DNA from: Thermoanaerobacterium aotearoense
GTDB taxonomy: Bacteria > Bacillota > Thermoanaerobacteria > Thermoanaerobacterales > Thermoanaerobacteraceae
DNA: 64,000 bases
Assembly (NCBI RefSeq): GCF_009905255.1
Contig: NZ_CP047602.1
Span: 2,281,501-2,345,500 of the forward strand
Direction of reading: 5' to 3'
Shown: positions 56,816 through 64,000 of the stretch, one piece after another
Position numbering within the stretch: position 1 is the stretch's first letter
Layout of the letters: each line of letters opens with the position of its first letter
Made by a program: the position numbers and the translations under genes
The notes under the pieces: model-generated
What the model was told of the DNA's origin: nothing
The model's database searches: none
What the model saw: only the letters and a program-made list of their open reading frames with translations

Positions 56816-57655
56816 CTACACCGCCAAAATCATAAGTACAACAAATATCATACCAACTATGAAAAGCATGTAATTTAAATACATTGACGCCTTTTCACTA
56901 AAGCAGCCGTTTTTAAAATTGATATACAGTTTATTTATGTCATACGTGCCATTAAGCGCCTTCATTATGGCAATATAAAACTTTCCAAGCCTTGCTCTTG
57001 ATTGCTTTAGCACTTCTCCTATCGTATGGTAATCGTGTCTAAATGTCTTGCCCATTACAAGGCACACAAAAAGCATCCCTGCTTCAAACGACAGATACCC
57101 AGAATCTGCTTTTCTTAAGCCAACTTTCCAACTGGCTCTGTCGAATTCAGGCGTAAATTCTTTTACGGTATCATCTTTAGCAGATGTTGAACCGTAGTCG
57201 ATAAGCACTATACGCTTTTTTATCTCATCTACCATGACATTGGATGGTTTTAAATCTGTGTAAAAAATGCCTAATCGCTTTAATCCAATCAAAGCATCTA
57301 AAATTTCAGCAAATATGTATGAAGCACTCTCCAAATCAATGCCCGATTTAATCAATCTATCAAGGCTATATCCCTCTATGTATTCCAAAACTATATAATG
57401 ATACATTTTATTATACAATAATGCATCATCTAAATCAAATACACGTGGAGCAAAATTGCAATTTTTCAATGACGTCAACACTTTGTGCTCTCTCGTTATG
57501 CTTATTAAGTCTTCACTTATCTTAAGCGCATATTTTGAATTCTCATCGTCGTGCACAAGGTATACGTAAGCTACACCGCCATGGCCAATTTTTTTCTCGA
57601 CTACGTATTTCCGCCCATTGTGTATGCCTGTCAAAACATAGCCATTCTCAAGCAT
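56816..57655 (-). CDS. yabT: Serine/threonine protein kinase, YabT-like
   Basis: A 279-residue membrane-linked kinase. The kinase domain (about 10-215) has a glycine loop IGHGGVAYVYLV, the lysine in KYALKISED, the catalytic loop YTDLKPSNVMV (Tyr-Thr-Asp instead of His-Arg-Asp) and DYG instead of DFG (LIDYGSTSA). A single C-terminal membrane helix ends the protein. B. subtilis YabT is a DNA-activated kinase that acts on RecA during spore formation; the order spoIIE-yabS-yabT-tilS-hpt-ftsH matches here. The ATG overlaps the preceding stop (TGATG), so translation is coupled. Confidence 0.88.
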   Translation of the reverse strand: MLENGYVLTGIHNGRKYVVEKKIGHGGVAYVYLVHDDENSKYALKISEDLISITREHKVLTSLKNCNFAPRVFDLDDALLYNKMYHYIVLEYIEGYSLDRLIKSGIDLESASYIFAEILDALIGLKRLGIFYTDLKPSNVMVDEIKKRIVLIDYGSTSAKDDTVKEFTPEFDRASWKVGLRKADSGYLSFEAGMLFVCLVMGKTFRHDYHTIGEVLKQSRARLGKFYIAIMKALNGTYDINKLYINFKNGCFSEKASMYLNYMLFIVGMIFVVLMILAV

Positions 57656-58350
57656 CAACCGATACCTCTTATAGATTCAACTTTTGCGTCAAAAAGCGAT
57701 GCAGCCAGCCTTATCGCATGGTAAGTAGGGGTATTTCCACCGGCCTTTAAGTTTTTAAGACGAACTTCTATATCATTTATCTTCGATGTAAATGGGCATA
57801 TAACCTTTGCATAAGCGTCATCGCCATCCGGAAATCCTATTAGGCAAAACTGGCTTTTGCCCTTTCTCGCTTTCATAGTGCTTAGAAGATCGCTTATTCC
57901 ATTCACCGCTTTTTTCAATTTTCTTGCCATGCTTCCACTTAAGTCCAGCAAAATTGCACATCTTATGTCTGAAATATCCAAAAGTTTATCGATGTATTCT
58001 ACGATTTGAGACCGCAATACAGGATGGAGTCCTTCTATGTTTTTCCCTATTAGTTTCATCAATTCGCTATCTAACGTATCGTATAAAGTTTTTTCGGCTG
58101 ATTTTTGCGTCACCGCCGATAAAGACCTTATAAAGTCATCTGAGTAAATTATGTCATACACGCCGCCACCGGAACTTGCAATATCTTTTATCTCCTTTAT
58201 GGACAAATTGCCATCGTCTACGATGCCTATGGAGCTTACTCGAATTCCCTTTCTAAATGCCAAAAAAGCTGCATCCGCCGGATTTCCACCAACGTTTGAT
58301 TTGCCGTCTGTAACGACGATTATCTGGTTTATCAAAATCTCCAAAATCAA
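57655..58350 (-). CDS. yabS: VWA-domain protein, YabS-like, with permuted motif order
   Basis: 231 residues. All three metal-binding (MIDAS) elements are visible, but in permuted order: VVTDGKSNVGG (residues 12-22), normally the last part of a VWA domain, comes first; the DLSGSM motif (136-141) and GGNTPTYHA (204-212) follow. The first 75 residues look like the second half of a VWA fold and the rest like the first half. YabS of Bacillus, also between spoIIE and yabT, begins in the same way. Start uncertain: TTG at 58350 (three bases from GGAGG) or TTG at 58344 (nine bases). Confidence 0.85.
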   Translation of the reverse strand: MILEILINQIIVVTDGKSNVGGNPADAAFLAFRKGIRVSSIGIVDDGNLSIKEIKDIASSGGGVYDIIYSDDFIRSLSAVTQKSAEKTLYDTLDSELMKLIGKNIEGLHPVLRSQIVEYIDKLLDISDIRCAILLDLSGSMARKLKKAVNGISDLLSTMKARKGKSQFCLIGFPDGDDAYAKVICPFTSKINDIEVRLKNLKAGGNTPTYHAIRLAASLFDAKVESIRGIG

Positions 58351-58405
58351 ATCCCTCCATAAGATTTTTTATTATTTTTGCCATCTTATGGAAGGATTAT
58401 TCAAT

Positions 58406-60757
58406 TCACAATCGCCTTTTCCAAACTTTTACCGTAAGCACTGTCATGTCGTCTTTAGGCTTGTTTTCACAAAGTTCAAGACATTTCTTCATTATAGCTT
58501 CAGCCATGTCCTGAGGATCTTTCATATCAAGATTTCTTAAAAATCTTGCCATGCTTTCTTCTTTATTGCCATCAAAGCAGTCTAATACACCGTCTGTCGT
58601 CAAAATTACAAAGTCACCGTCTTTTAACTTCCTATCGTGGATATCTGCATCGACGTCTTCCAAAATACCGATGGGCAATGAACTGGATTCAATCACATCC
58701 ACATCTTTTCCGCTCTTTATAAACGTGGCTGAGGCGCCGATCTTTATAAACTCCGCATCTCCCGTAAACAAATCTATAAATGAAATATCGACTGTTGAGA
58801 ACATCTCCTCTGCTGACCTTAATGCCAGAATAGAATTTATAGTTTGTACAACCAATCCTTTGTCGAATCCCGCCTCAATGAATCTTTCCAGCAAAGATAT
58901 TGTCGTACTGCTTTCAGAAGCTGCTCTATAGCCGAAGCCCATTCCATCGCTTAATGCTGCCATGTACTTTCCGCCTTCTAACTCCATGAAAGAATACGTG
59001 TCACCAGATATTTTGTTAGCGCTTTTACTGATTTTGCTAATGCCTGTGGAAACTTGATAGCTTTCAGCTCTCGTAAGAGTTAGGCTGCATCGCCCTTTAT
59101 TGTTTATAGAGCACAAAGTATTTTTCCGCTCGTACTTCTCCCCCATAATCTCAGATACGGCCGGGATAACTTTTTTCTCGCATTCTTTAGCTGCATAACA
59201 GGCTTTCTTGTATATCTTTATCACCACATTTCCGTCTCCCGCATCATATACTATGGCATCGTCTACATGTATGCCCCTTTTATCCAATTCTACAAGCAGA
59301 TACTGTTCAAGATCGTCTTTGAAAGTGATGTCCATGCTTATATCGTCAGCCATGTTTGATATAACAGACGAAATGCCCTTCAACTGATTTGAGACAATGT
59401 TTTTAGCGTCTTTAAGCCTTTCCCTCCACTGCATGTTTATCTTATAAAGCATGAGGTTGTGTTTTGTGCAGTTAAGAAGCTCTGGAAATCTTATGCACTT
59501 TTTGTAAAGCTTATTGCCTTCTACATTGCCTGTGCCTTCCAGGCTTTCTACCAAATCAAACATGCTTTTATACGTAAAATAAAAGTCTTTATCCCAGCAC
59601 ATTTTGTACATAGCACAATCAGTACAAGTCTTATTGGCTATTTCTTCAAAAAGATATGATATGTCCTTGTGATCTAATATCTTTTCATTGGCTTTTTTAA
59701 AGCTTTTCCCTAACTCGTCAAACACTTCAGCATATTCTTTTAATTTGTCAGTCACCACTTCTTTTAGCTTTACGCTGTAGCTTCGCTGTAGCAAATTTTT
59801 ATCGCCTTTTACAATTGACACAAGATGATCTAATCTCTTTTTAGGGACAGATAAAAACATTAAAGAAGCTAAGGCAAAATCGTAAGGGCTGATGATCATA
59901 TTTGCAAATCCATTGACATAAAATGTCATAATGGCAGCAGCGGTGAAAAATCCCAAAGTGATTCCCAATCTGCCAAGTTTTTTCATGCTTCCAGACAAAA
60001 GCCCTGTAAATCCGTATAAGCCTACAGATGTAGGAGTATTTGTAAGAGCGAGGCTTCCAATAAGACCAATGGTAGTTCCTACGCTGGCACCTGTGCCAAC
60101 ACCACCTATGTATGAACTAATCAGTATAGTAAGTATGCCAAATGAGCTATTTAAGTTAAATCTCCACACCTTTATATTGTCAAGCCCCAAGATGAAAATG
60201 CTAAGCAGTATGCACAATGATATGATTTCTTCGTTTGATATGACTTTTCTGTTTGCGCTATTTAAAAGCAAAATTGCTTGATTAAATATGAATACCATCA
60301 ACATGGCTATGACAGATTCGTAAATAGACGTCATTACATCAAACAGCAAAAATCCGTACGCTTTGCTGTAGATGAGATCTACTAAAAGCAGCGAGAAAAA
60401 TGTTATCAATGCCACTTTAAAGATGTTTTTGCTTTTAACTTTTAATAGATGCTCAAAAGCCAATATCAGAGCCAAAACGATTAGATACTTGATGCTGTTG
60501 ACACCAGGTAAAGACAATACTCCAAGGTAGACTCCAATTCCTGACAAAAAGTACTTTCTCTTTTGCATTAAGAGAGCAGCAAAATACGCCACACCAAACG
60601 GGATAAGGTTGTCCATTATTTGCGCGCGGCCAATGACAAAGCCTATCAATGCAAAAATCAAGGCATTGAATATAAATCTCATATTGTCTTTTTGCAATTT
60701 TTCATTGCTTTCTTTCCTTCCTATCCTTGAGTAAGGAAGAATATCAGCACTCTGCAT
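58406..60757 (-). CDS. spoIIE: Stage II sporulation protein E
   Basis: Membrane serine phosphatase that dephosphorylates SpoIIAA in the forespore and so turns on sigma-F; it also acts at the division septum. The 783 residues have about ten membrane segments in the first 310, a middle region that interacts with FtsZ in Bacillus, and a C-terminal PP2C phosphatase domain (from about 575) with AALSDGMGFGYRAASESSTT, STVDISFIDLFTGDAEFIKIG and FVILTTDGVLDCF, keeping its metal aspartates. The ATG at 60757 is preceded by GGTGGTGG. The start 60772 is also in frame. Confidence 0.95.
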   Translation of the reverse strand: MQSADILPYSRIGRKESNEKLQKDNMRFIFNALIFALIGFVIGRAQIMDNLIPFGVAYFAALLMQKRKYFLSGIGVYLGVLSLPGVNSIKYLIVLALILAFEHLLKVKSKNIFKVALITFFSLLLVDLIYSKAYGFLLFDVMTSIYESVIAMLMVFIFNQAILLLNSANRKVISNEEIISLCILLSIFILGLDNIKVWRFNLNSSFGILTILISSYIGGVGTGASVGTTIGLIGSLALTNTPTSVGLYGFTGLLSGSMKKLGRLGITLGFFTAAAIMTFYVNGFANMIISPYDFALASLMFLSVPKKRLDHLVSIVKGDKNLLQRSYSVKLKEVVTDKLKEYAEVFDELGKSFKKANEKILDHKDISYLFEEIANKTCTDCAMYKMCWDKDFYFTYKSMFDLVESLEGTGNVEGNKLYKKCIRFPELLNCTKHNLMLYKINMQWRERLKDAKNIVSNQLKGISSVISNMADDISMDITFKDDLEQYLLVELDKRGIHVDDAIVYDAGDGNVVIKIYKKACYAAKECEKKVIPAVSEIMGEKYERKNTLCSINNKGRCSLTLTRAESYQVSTGISKISKSANKISGDTYSFMELEGGKYMAALSDGMGFGYRAASESSTTISLLERFIEAGFDKGLVVQTINSILALRSAEEMFSTVDISFIDLFTGDAEFIKIGASATFIKSGKDVDVIESSSLPIGILEDVDADIHDRKLKDGDFVILTTDGVLDCFDGNKEESMARFLRNLDMKDPQDMAEAIMKKCLELCENKPKDDMTVLTVKVWKRRL

Positions 60758-60784
60758 ATTTACCACCACCATTTTTTTGATATG

Positions 60785-60818
60785 ATTATATCATCCAATA
60801 TAAGGTAAAATTTGTAAA
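60785..60818 (-). promoter_or_regulatory. Possible spoIIE promoter with wide spacing
   Basis: Minus-strand -10 TATAAT (60785-60790) and -35 TTTACA (60813-60818), spacer 22 bases. In B. subtilis spoIIE also has a sigma-A promoter with an unusually long spacer (about 21) that works with Spo0A. No clear Spo0A box was found nearby. Confidence 0.45.
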
Positions 60819-60861
60819 TATATGGTGGTGCCTCAAATTTTTTTGACGACATTTTATATAA

Positions 60862-60893
60862 ATAAAATAAAAAAAGCTACAATTTTGTAGCTT
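60862..60893 (-). terminator. Terminator after tRNA-Glu
   Basis: Minus-strand stem AAGCTAC/GTAGCTT (60887-60893 with 60874-60880) followed by TTTTTATTTT. Confidence 0.85.
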
Positions 60894-60912
60894 CCCTCGT
60901 AATATTCAAATT

Positions 60913-60987
60913 TGGTGACCCCGACGGGATTCGAACCCATGTTACCGCCGTGAAAGGGCGATGTCTTAACCACTTGACCACGGGGCC
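60913..60987 (-). tRNA. tRNA-Glu (anticodon UUC)
   Basis: 75 bases on the minus strand including an encoded CCA. Acceptor stem GGCCCCG pairs with CGGGGTC (one G-U), followed by A73 and CCA. D-arm with GGTCAAGTGGTTAAGAC, anticodon arm with CCCTTTCACGG around anticodon TTC, and a T-arm with GGTTCGAATCC. It is a single-gene unit with its own promoter and terminator, between spoIIE and a methyltransferase gene. Confidence 0.97.
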
Positions 60988-61000
60988 TAAGACATATCAT

Positions 61001-61028
61001 ATTTTATCATATTTTGTAGATTTGTCAA
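61001..61028 (-). promoter_or_regulatory. Promoter of tRNA-Glu
   Basis: Minus-strand -35 TTGACA (61023-61028) and -10 TAAAAT (61001-61006), spacer 16 bases, just upstream of the tRNA. Confidence 0.75.
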
Positions 61029-61047
61029 CAATCAAATTTATCCTTAT

Positions 61048-61587
61048 CTATCTTACTCCGTAAAATATGTCAATAAATTCTCCATTAGAAATCTCGCCTA
61101 CAATATTATGCTTATCTTTAAGGTAATTTACTACATCGTAAATGTCTATTTTTGCTTCATGATGGCTTCCTCTTTGCCTGTGAGATTCGGCAACTTTCTC
61201 CTTGCCTATATCATTAAGCTCTGTTATCAATATCTTACCGCCTTTTTTCAGTACTCTCACCATCTCGTCAATGGCAACCTTATAGTCTTTCATGTGATGC
61301 ATTGCATTGTAAGATGTGACAACCCCAAAAGATTCATCAACAAACGGCATCTTATGCGCATCACCATGTACAAACAAGACTTTGCCTTCCACATCTTCAT
61401 TGCTGATGATTTCTTTAGCTTTTTTAAGCGTGTCAATATTGTACTCTAATGACACCACATTGTAGCCGTATCTGGCCAATGCATAAGCCATACGGGCTCT
61501 ACCAGTACCTACATCCAGTGCAAACACATGGCCTTCACCCAATAGATCTAAAGCCCGTTTTAAATCTGATTCTATATCAATTGACAA
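61048..61587 (-). CDS. SAM-dependent class I methyltransferase
   Basis: A 179-residue methyltransferase. Motif I ALDVGTGRARMAYALARYG is near residue 26; VLFVHGDAHKMPFVDESFG near 75, and SYNAMHHMKDYKVAIDEMV with VLKKGGKILITELND follow, the layout of small Rossmann methyltransferases. A later SHRQRGSHHEAK is rich in histidine. The start was set at TTG 61587, with AGAGG eight bases upstream; a GTG at 61596 is part of that site. It is the last gene of a run: TrxR fusion, DUF5714-like, DUF302, methyltransferase. Substrate unknown. Confidence 0.85.
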   Translation of the reverse strand: MSIDIESDLKRALDLLGEGHVFALDVGTGRARMAYALARYGYNVVSLEYNIDTLKKAKEIISNEDVEGKVLFVHGDAHKMPFVDESFGVVTSYNAMHHMKDYKVAIDEMVRVLKKGGKILITELNDIGKEKVAESHRQRGSHHEAKIDIYDVVNYLKDKHNIVGEISNGEFIDIFYGVR

Positions 61588-61609
61588 TTGTATCACCTCT
61601 AATGTTATT

Positions 61610-61993
61610 CTACAGCATATCTACAGCTTTTTTCAACTTATCAGCAACTTCAGATGCTATTTTAGACAATTTTTCATCGTTAGAAGGTAATGCCTTTAAA
61701 GGATCAATTGACGATACGACTACACCGCCATCACTCTTTTCATACACAATCACATTGCAAGGCAGCAAAAGCCCTATTTCGGGGTTAATGTTTAATACTT
61801 CGTATGCATAGGTAGGGTTACATGCACCGAGTATGACGTAGTTCATCATGTCCTTGCCTATTTTCTTTTTTATCGTATCTTTCATATCAATCTCTACCAA
61901 TATTCCAAATCCTACGCTTTTCAAGGCTTCTTTAGCCTTTTCCACAGCTTCAGCAAATGAATAAGCCACTTCTTTAGTAATGTCAAGATCCAT
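61610..61993 (-). CDS. DUF302 family protein
   Basis: 127 residues of the DUF302 fold: EVAYSFAEAVEKAKEALKSVGFGILVEIDMKD, then LGACNPTYAYEVLNINPEIGLLLPCNVIVYE with two conserved-type cysteines, then VVSSIDPLKALPS. DUF302 proteins are small, cytoplasmic and of unknown function; some relatives bind metals or heme precursors. It overlaps the end of the DUF5714-like gene by 11 bases, so it is translationally coupled. AAAGGAG precedes the ATG. Confidence 0.9.
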   Translation of the reverse strand: MDLDITKEVAYSFAEAVEKAKEALKSVGFGILVEIDMKDTIKKKIGKDMMNYVILGACNPTYAYEVLNINPEIGLLLPCNVIVYEKSDGGVVVSSIDPLKALPSNDEKLSKIASEVADKLKKAVDML

Positions 61994-62729
61994 ACTTCAC
62001 ACTCCTTTCTGACTTTTCCACATTTCTGTACTTGCACATATAATAGCATTCCCTGTTTCTCTTTGAGTAATTACAGTCATCTGTCCTTTCAAAAGTTTCA
62101 GGAAATTTGACATTCGATTCTTTCTCAAAAAATTCTACCGCTTCTTCTATTGATATCCTTGTGCATTTCTTGCAACATCTGGCACCACCAGCTTCACCGA
62201 TGCTTTTAAGGGCATTTGCAACAGCTAAATGAGCCTTAGTCCTTTTAAGAGGTGTAAGAGGTGTCGCTTTGTAAATGACAGAAATAGCAACACCGATTCC
62301 AACACCTGCACCACAGGCACCATAATAGCCGCATGCTCCGCCAGGTATCTCTTTCCCACGATTTATTGCCTCTAAGATATCCTCATCAGAAGCTTTTCCT
62401 GTCAAATTTTTGTAAGCAGTGACTATTGCTGCAGGAACCAATGCATGATGTTCTGGCCCATGCATTGGTATCCTACTGTCTGACATGATATTTTCCACGA
62501 TTTCCATAGGATCTTTAGAATCCGTAGACAGGCAATAATCCTTTATGACCTCAACGCCGTCCTTTGCGTGACATTTGTCGCAAACGTAGTGCCCATCCGT
62601 ACAGTGGGCAAGAGTTAATTCTTCTGTACCACAGTATTCGCATTTTTTCAATACTGGCTTTTCTAAATACATGAGCGGCTTCCCGCATATCATGCAATTT
62701 TCCATGTACTTTGTTTCGCAGCACTCCAT
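61983..62729 (-). CDS. Cysteine-rich DUF5714-like protein
   Basis: 248 residues with 18 or so cysteines in pairs: CMIC (near 12), CEYC (30), CDKC (50), then CGYYGACG (133), CCKKC (185) and CNYSKRNRECYYMC (219-232). The N-terminal pairs form a likely zinc ribbon; the later ones could bind Fe-S or another metal. HGPEHHALVPAAIVTAYKNL near 90 and a Gly-rich GACGAGVGIGVAIS are also conserved-like. DUF5714-type proteins occur in methanogens and clostridia next to methyltransferases. Two ATGs (62732, 62729) follow AAAGGAG. It is 37 bases downstream of the TrxR fusion gene. Confidence 0.8.
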   Translation of the reverse strand: MECCETKYMENCMICGKPLMYLEKPVLKKCEYCGTEELTLAHCTDGHYVCDKCHAKDGVEVIKDYCLSTDSKDPMEIVENIMSDSRIPMHGPEHHALVPAAIVTAYKNLTGKASDEDILEAINRGKEIPGGACGYYGACGAGVGIGVAISVIYKATPLTPLKRTKAHLAVANALKSIGEAGGARCCKKCTRISIEEAVEFFEKESNVKFPETFERTDDCNYSKRNRECYYMCKYRNVEKSERSVKYGS

Positions 62730-62766
62730 CATTATCTCCTTTCATACTTTTTAAAAGTATGCAAAA

Positions 62767-64000
62767 TCACAGCTCTTGTATATACCTTTCTGCGCTTATA
62801 GCAGCGGTAGCACCATCACCAGCCGCAGTGACCACTTGCCTTATCTTTTTATCTCTTATATCACCAGCGACAAATACGCCTTTCACATCGGTCATTAGAT
62901 CCTCATTCGCTTTGATGTATCCGTACTGATTTAGCTCAAGCATTCCTTTAAATAGATCTGTCTTAGGTGTAAGGCCGATGTAGACAAACACACCATCGAT
63001 TTCTATATCTTTAAGCTCACCAGTCTTTAAGTTCTTGTACGTCAGCGACTTAAGCATTCCATCTCCATTTGCCTTTACAACGTGAGATTCCCAAATAAAG
63101 TCTATCTTAGGATTGGTAAAGGCTTTTTCTTGCAGCACGTTTGAAGCTTGTAAATTATCAAATTCGTGTATAACCGTAACTTTGTCGGCTATGTTTGCAA
63201 GGTACAATGCTTCCTGAATAGCAGAATTGCCTCCTCCTATTACAGCTACGTGTTTTCCTTCATACATTGCTCCATCGCATATTGCACAATAGTGAATGCC
63301 TTTTCCTCTGAATTCAGCTTCACCTTCTGCTGGAAGTTTTCTTGGCTGTGCGCCCATAGCTATTATAACCGCTTTAGGATAGTATATTTTGTCCTCTGTC
63401 CTTACAAATTTCTCATCATCAGTAAGCTTAATCTCGAATACTTCTTTTAAATCGTCAATGATTGCCCCAAAGCTTTCCGCCTGTTTCCTCATGTTTTCAG
63501 TCAGTTTCTTTCCTTCAATCTGCCCTTCTGTTCCAGGATAGTTTTCTATATAATACGTGTTGGCTGCTTGCCCACCTGTAGTTGCTTCATCTATGACGAC
63601 TGTCTTTAAGTTTGCTCTTGCTGAGTACAAAGCAGCCGTAAGACCTGCAGGTCCGCCACCCATTATGAGAACATCGCATTCCACCTTCTCTGGTTCTCTG
63701 TCCAAAAGTGAAAAACCTATCACCTTTTCTACTGCCTTGCGAAGATCTGGCTTTGAAATATATCCATTTAATCTCTCACCAGTTTCTTTGCCGTCTTTGA
63801 AAAACAAAAGCGTAGGGCTTCCTTTTACGCCAAGGCTTAACGCAAAGTCCTTATTGCCTTGCCTGTATATCTCTACAAATTCCATGTGATCTTTGTATAC
63901 CTCGGCTAATCTGTGAAATATCGGTTTTAGTTGAGCACATGGTGGACAATCAGTAGAATAAAAGTCTACAACAACTGGTTTCTTAGAATTCAAAACAACC
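62767..64000 (-). CDS. trxB: Thioredoxin-thioredoxin reductase fusion (5' end outside the window)
   Basis: One polypeptide with an N-terminal thioredoxin domain (about first 95 residues; VDFYSTDCPPCAQL, redox pair CPPC, cis-Pro in VKGSPTLLFFK) and a C-terminal thioredoxin reductase (FAD motif LIMGGGPAGLTAALYSA, redox pair HYCAICDG, NADPH motif GGGNSAIQEA, and a final GVFVAGDIRD). The open frame runs off the window (VVLNSKKPVVV and further), so the start is upstream; a TTG at 63993 is probably internal. It is the first gene of the 61-64 kb run and may supply electrons to the DUF5714/DUF302 proteins. Confidence 0.93.
   Translation of the reverse strand, partial: VVLNSKKPVVVDFYSTDCPPCAQLKPIFHRLAEVYKDHMEFVEIYRQGNKDFALSLGVKGSPTLLFFKDGKETGERLNGYISKPDLRKAVEKVIGFSLLDREPEKVECDVLIMGGGPAGLTAALYSARANLKTVVIDEATTGGQAANTYYIENYPGTEGQIEGKKLTENMRKQAESFGAIIDDLKEVFEIKLTDDEKFVRTEDKIYYPKAVIIAMGAQPRKLPAEGEAEFRGKGIHYCAICDGAMYEGKHVAVIGGGNSAIQEALYLANIADKVTVIHEFDNLQASNVLQEKAFTNPKIDFIWESHVVKANGDGMLKSLTYKNLKTGELKDIEIDGVFVYIGLTPKTDLFKGMLELNQYGYIKANEDLMTDVKGVFVAGDIRDKKIRQVVTAAGDGATAAISAERYIQEL

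Noticed and set aside
1..64000. Insertion sequences, prophage, CRISPR arrays, rRNA genes
   Set aside because: No transposase, integrase, phage gene, regularly spaced repeat or rRNA-like sequence was seen on either strand.

Overview
The window looks like chromosomal DNA from a low-GC, anaerobic, thermophilic, spore-forming Firmicute, most probably Thermoanaerobacterium (T. saccharolyticum or a close relative). The strongest pointer is the 638-residue GH120 beta-xylosidase at 50114-52030. It agrees with what I remember of T. saccharolyticum XylC, including the catalytic residues D382 and E405. Sporulation and germination genes (spoIIE, yabS, yabT, gerA/B/C-type), a B12-dependent ribonucleotide reductase, AT-rich intergenic DNA and strong AGGAGG-type ribosome sites fit this. 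Almost every gene lies on the minus strand. The four plus-strand genes are at 5972, 30114, 41638 and 52149.

Layout, left to right. 1-5.7 kb: a partial ACT-fold protein, proS, then ispF, an LCAT-like hydrolase, ispD and a PIN/TRAM protein. 5.9-12.4 kb: a conserved orphan on the plus strand, radA, and the class III heat-shock operon ctsR-mcsA-mcsB-clpC with a textbook CtsR operator. disA is not at its usual place between radA and the PIN/TRAM gene. 12.4-24.3 kb: a small orphan whose Shine-Dalgarno lies inside a terminator, malic enzyme, an EF-G-like GTPase, ptsI, a fructose-family PTS (IIA-IIC-IIB), its probable PRD activator and a GAF-GGDEF protein. 24.4-30 kb: class II nrdJ with an intein at its radical cysteine and possible paired NrdR boxes, a thioredoxin-like protein and a class III aminotransferase.

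30-38.5 kb: a small basic protein, a DUF896 protein ending in six histidines, sfsA, a pterin operon (folE-folP-folK-queD-like) without folB, lysS-greA, and an operon of a helix-turn-helix regulator, a 'quinate dehydrogenase'-like protein and an acyl-ACP-reductase-like dehydrogenase. 38.5-44.1 kb: germinant-receptor genes with gerB divergent, then coaX and an ECF transporter S component. 44.2-50 kb: a biotin-dependent carboxyltransferase cluster, fhs with a free-standing dihydropteroate-synthase-type N-terminal domain, and a PAS histidine kinase. 50-54.8 kb: xylC with a divergent AraC regulator, and ftsH. 54.8-60.8 kb: hpt, tilS, yabT, yabS and spoIIE in the order known from Bacillus. 60.9-64 kb: tRNA-Glu and a cluster of methyltransferase, DUF302 protein, cysteine-rich DUF5714-like protein and a thioredoxin-thioredoxin reductase fusion cut by the window edge.

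Most of this is housekeeping, stress and sporulation DNA. The best candidates for undescribed biology are the regulator/dehydrogenase/AAR-like operon (35.9-38.5 kb), the cysteine-rich DUF5714/DUF302/methyltransferase/TrxR cluster (61-64 kb), the pterin operon in which a CExxHGH enzyme may replace FolB, the free-standing DHPS N-domain beside fhs, and the Shine-Dalgarno-embedded terminator at 12.7 kb. No insertion sequence, prophage, CRISPR array or rRNA gene was seen, and no gene-free stretch exceeds 300 bases. Family names come from reading the sequence; no database search was run.
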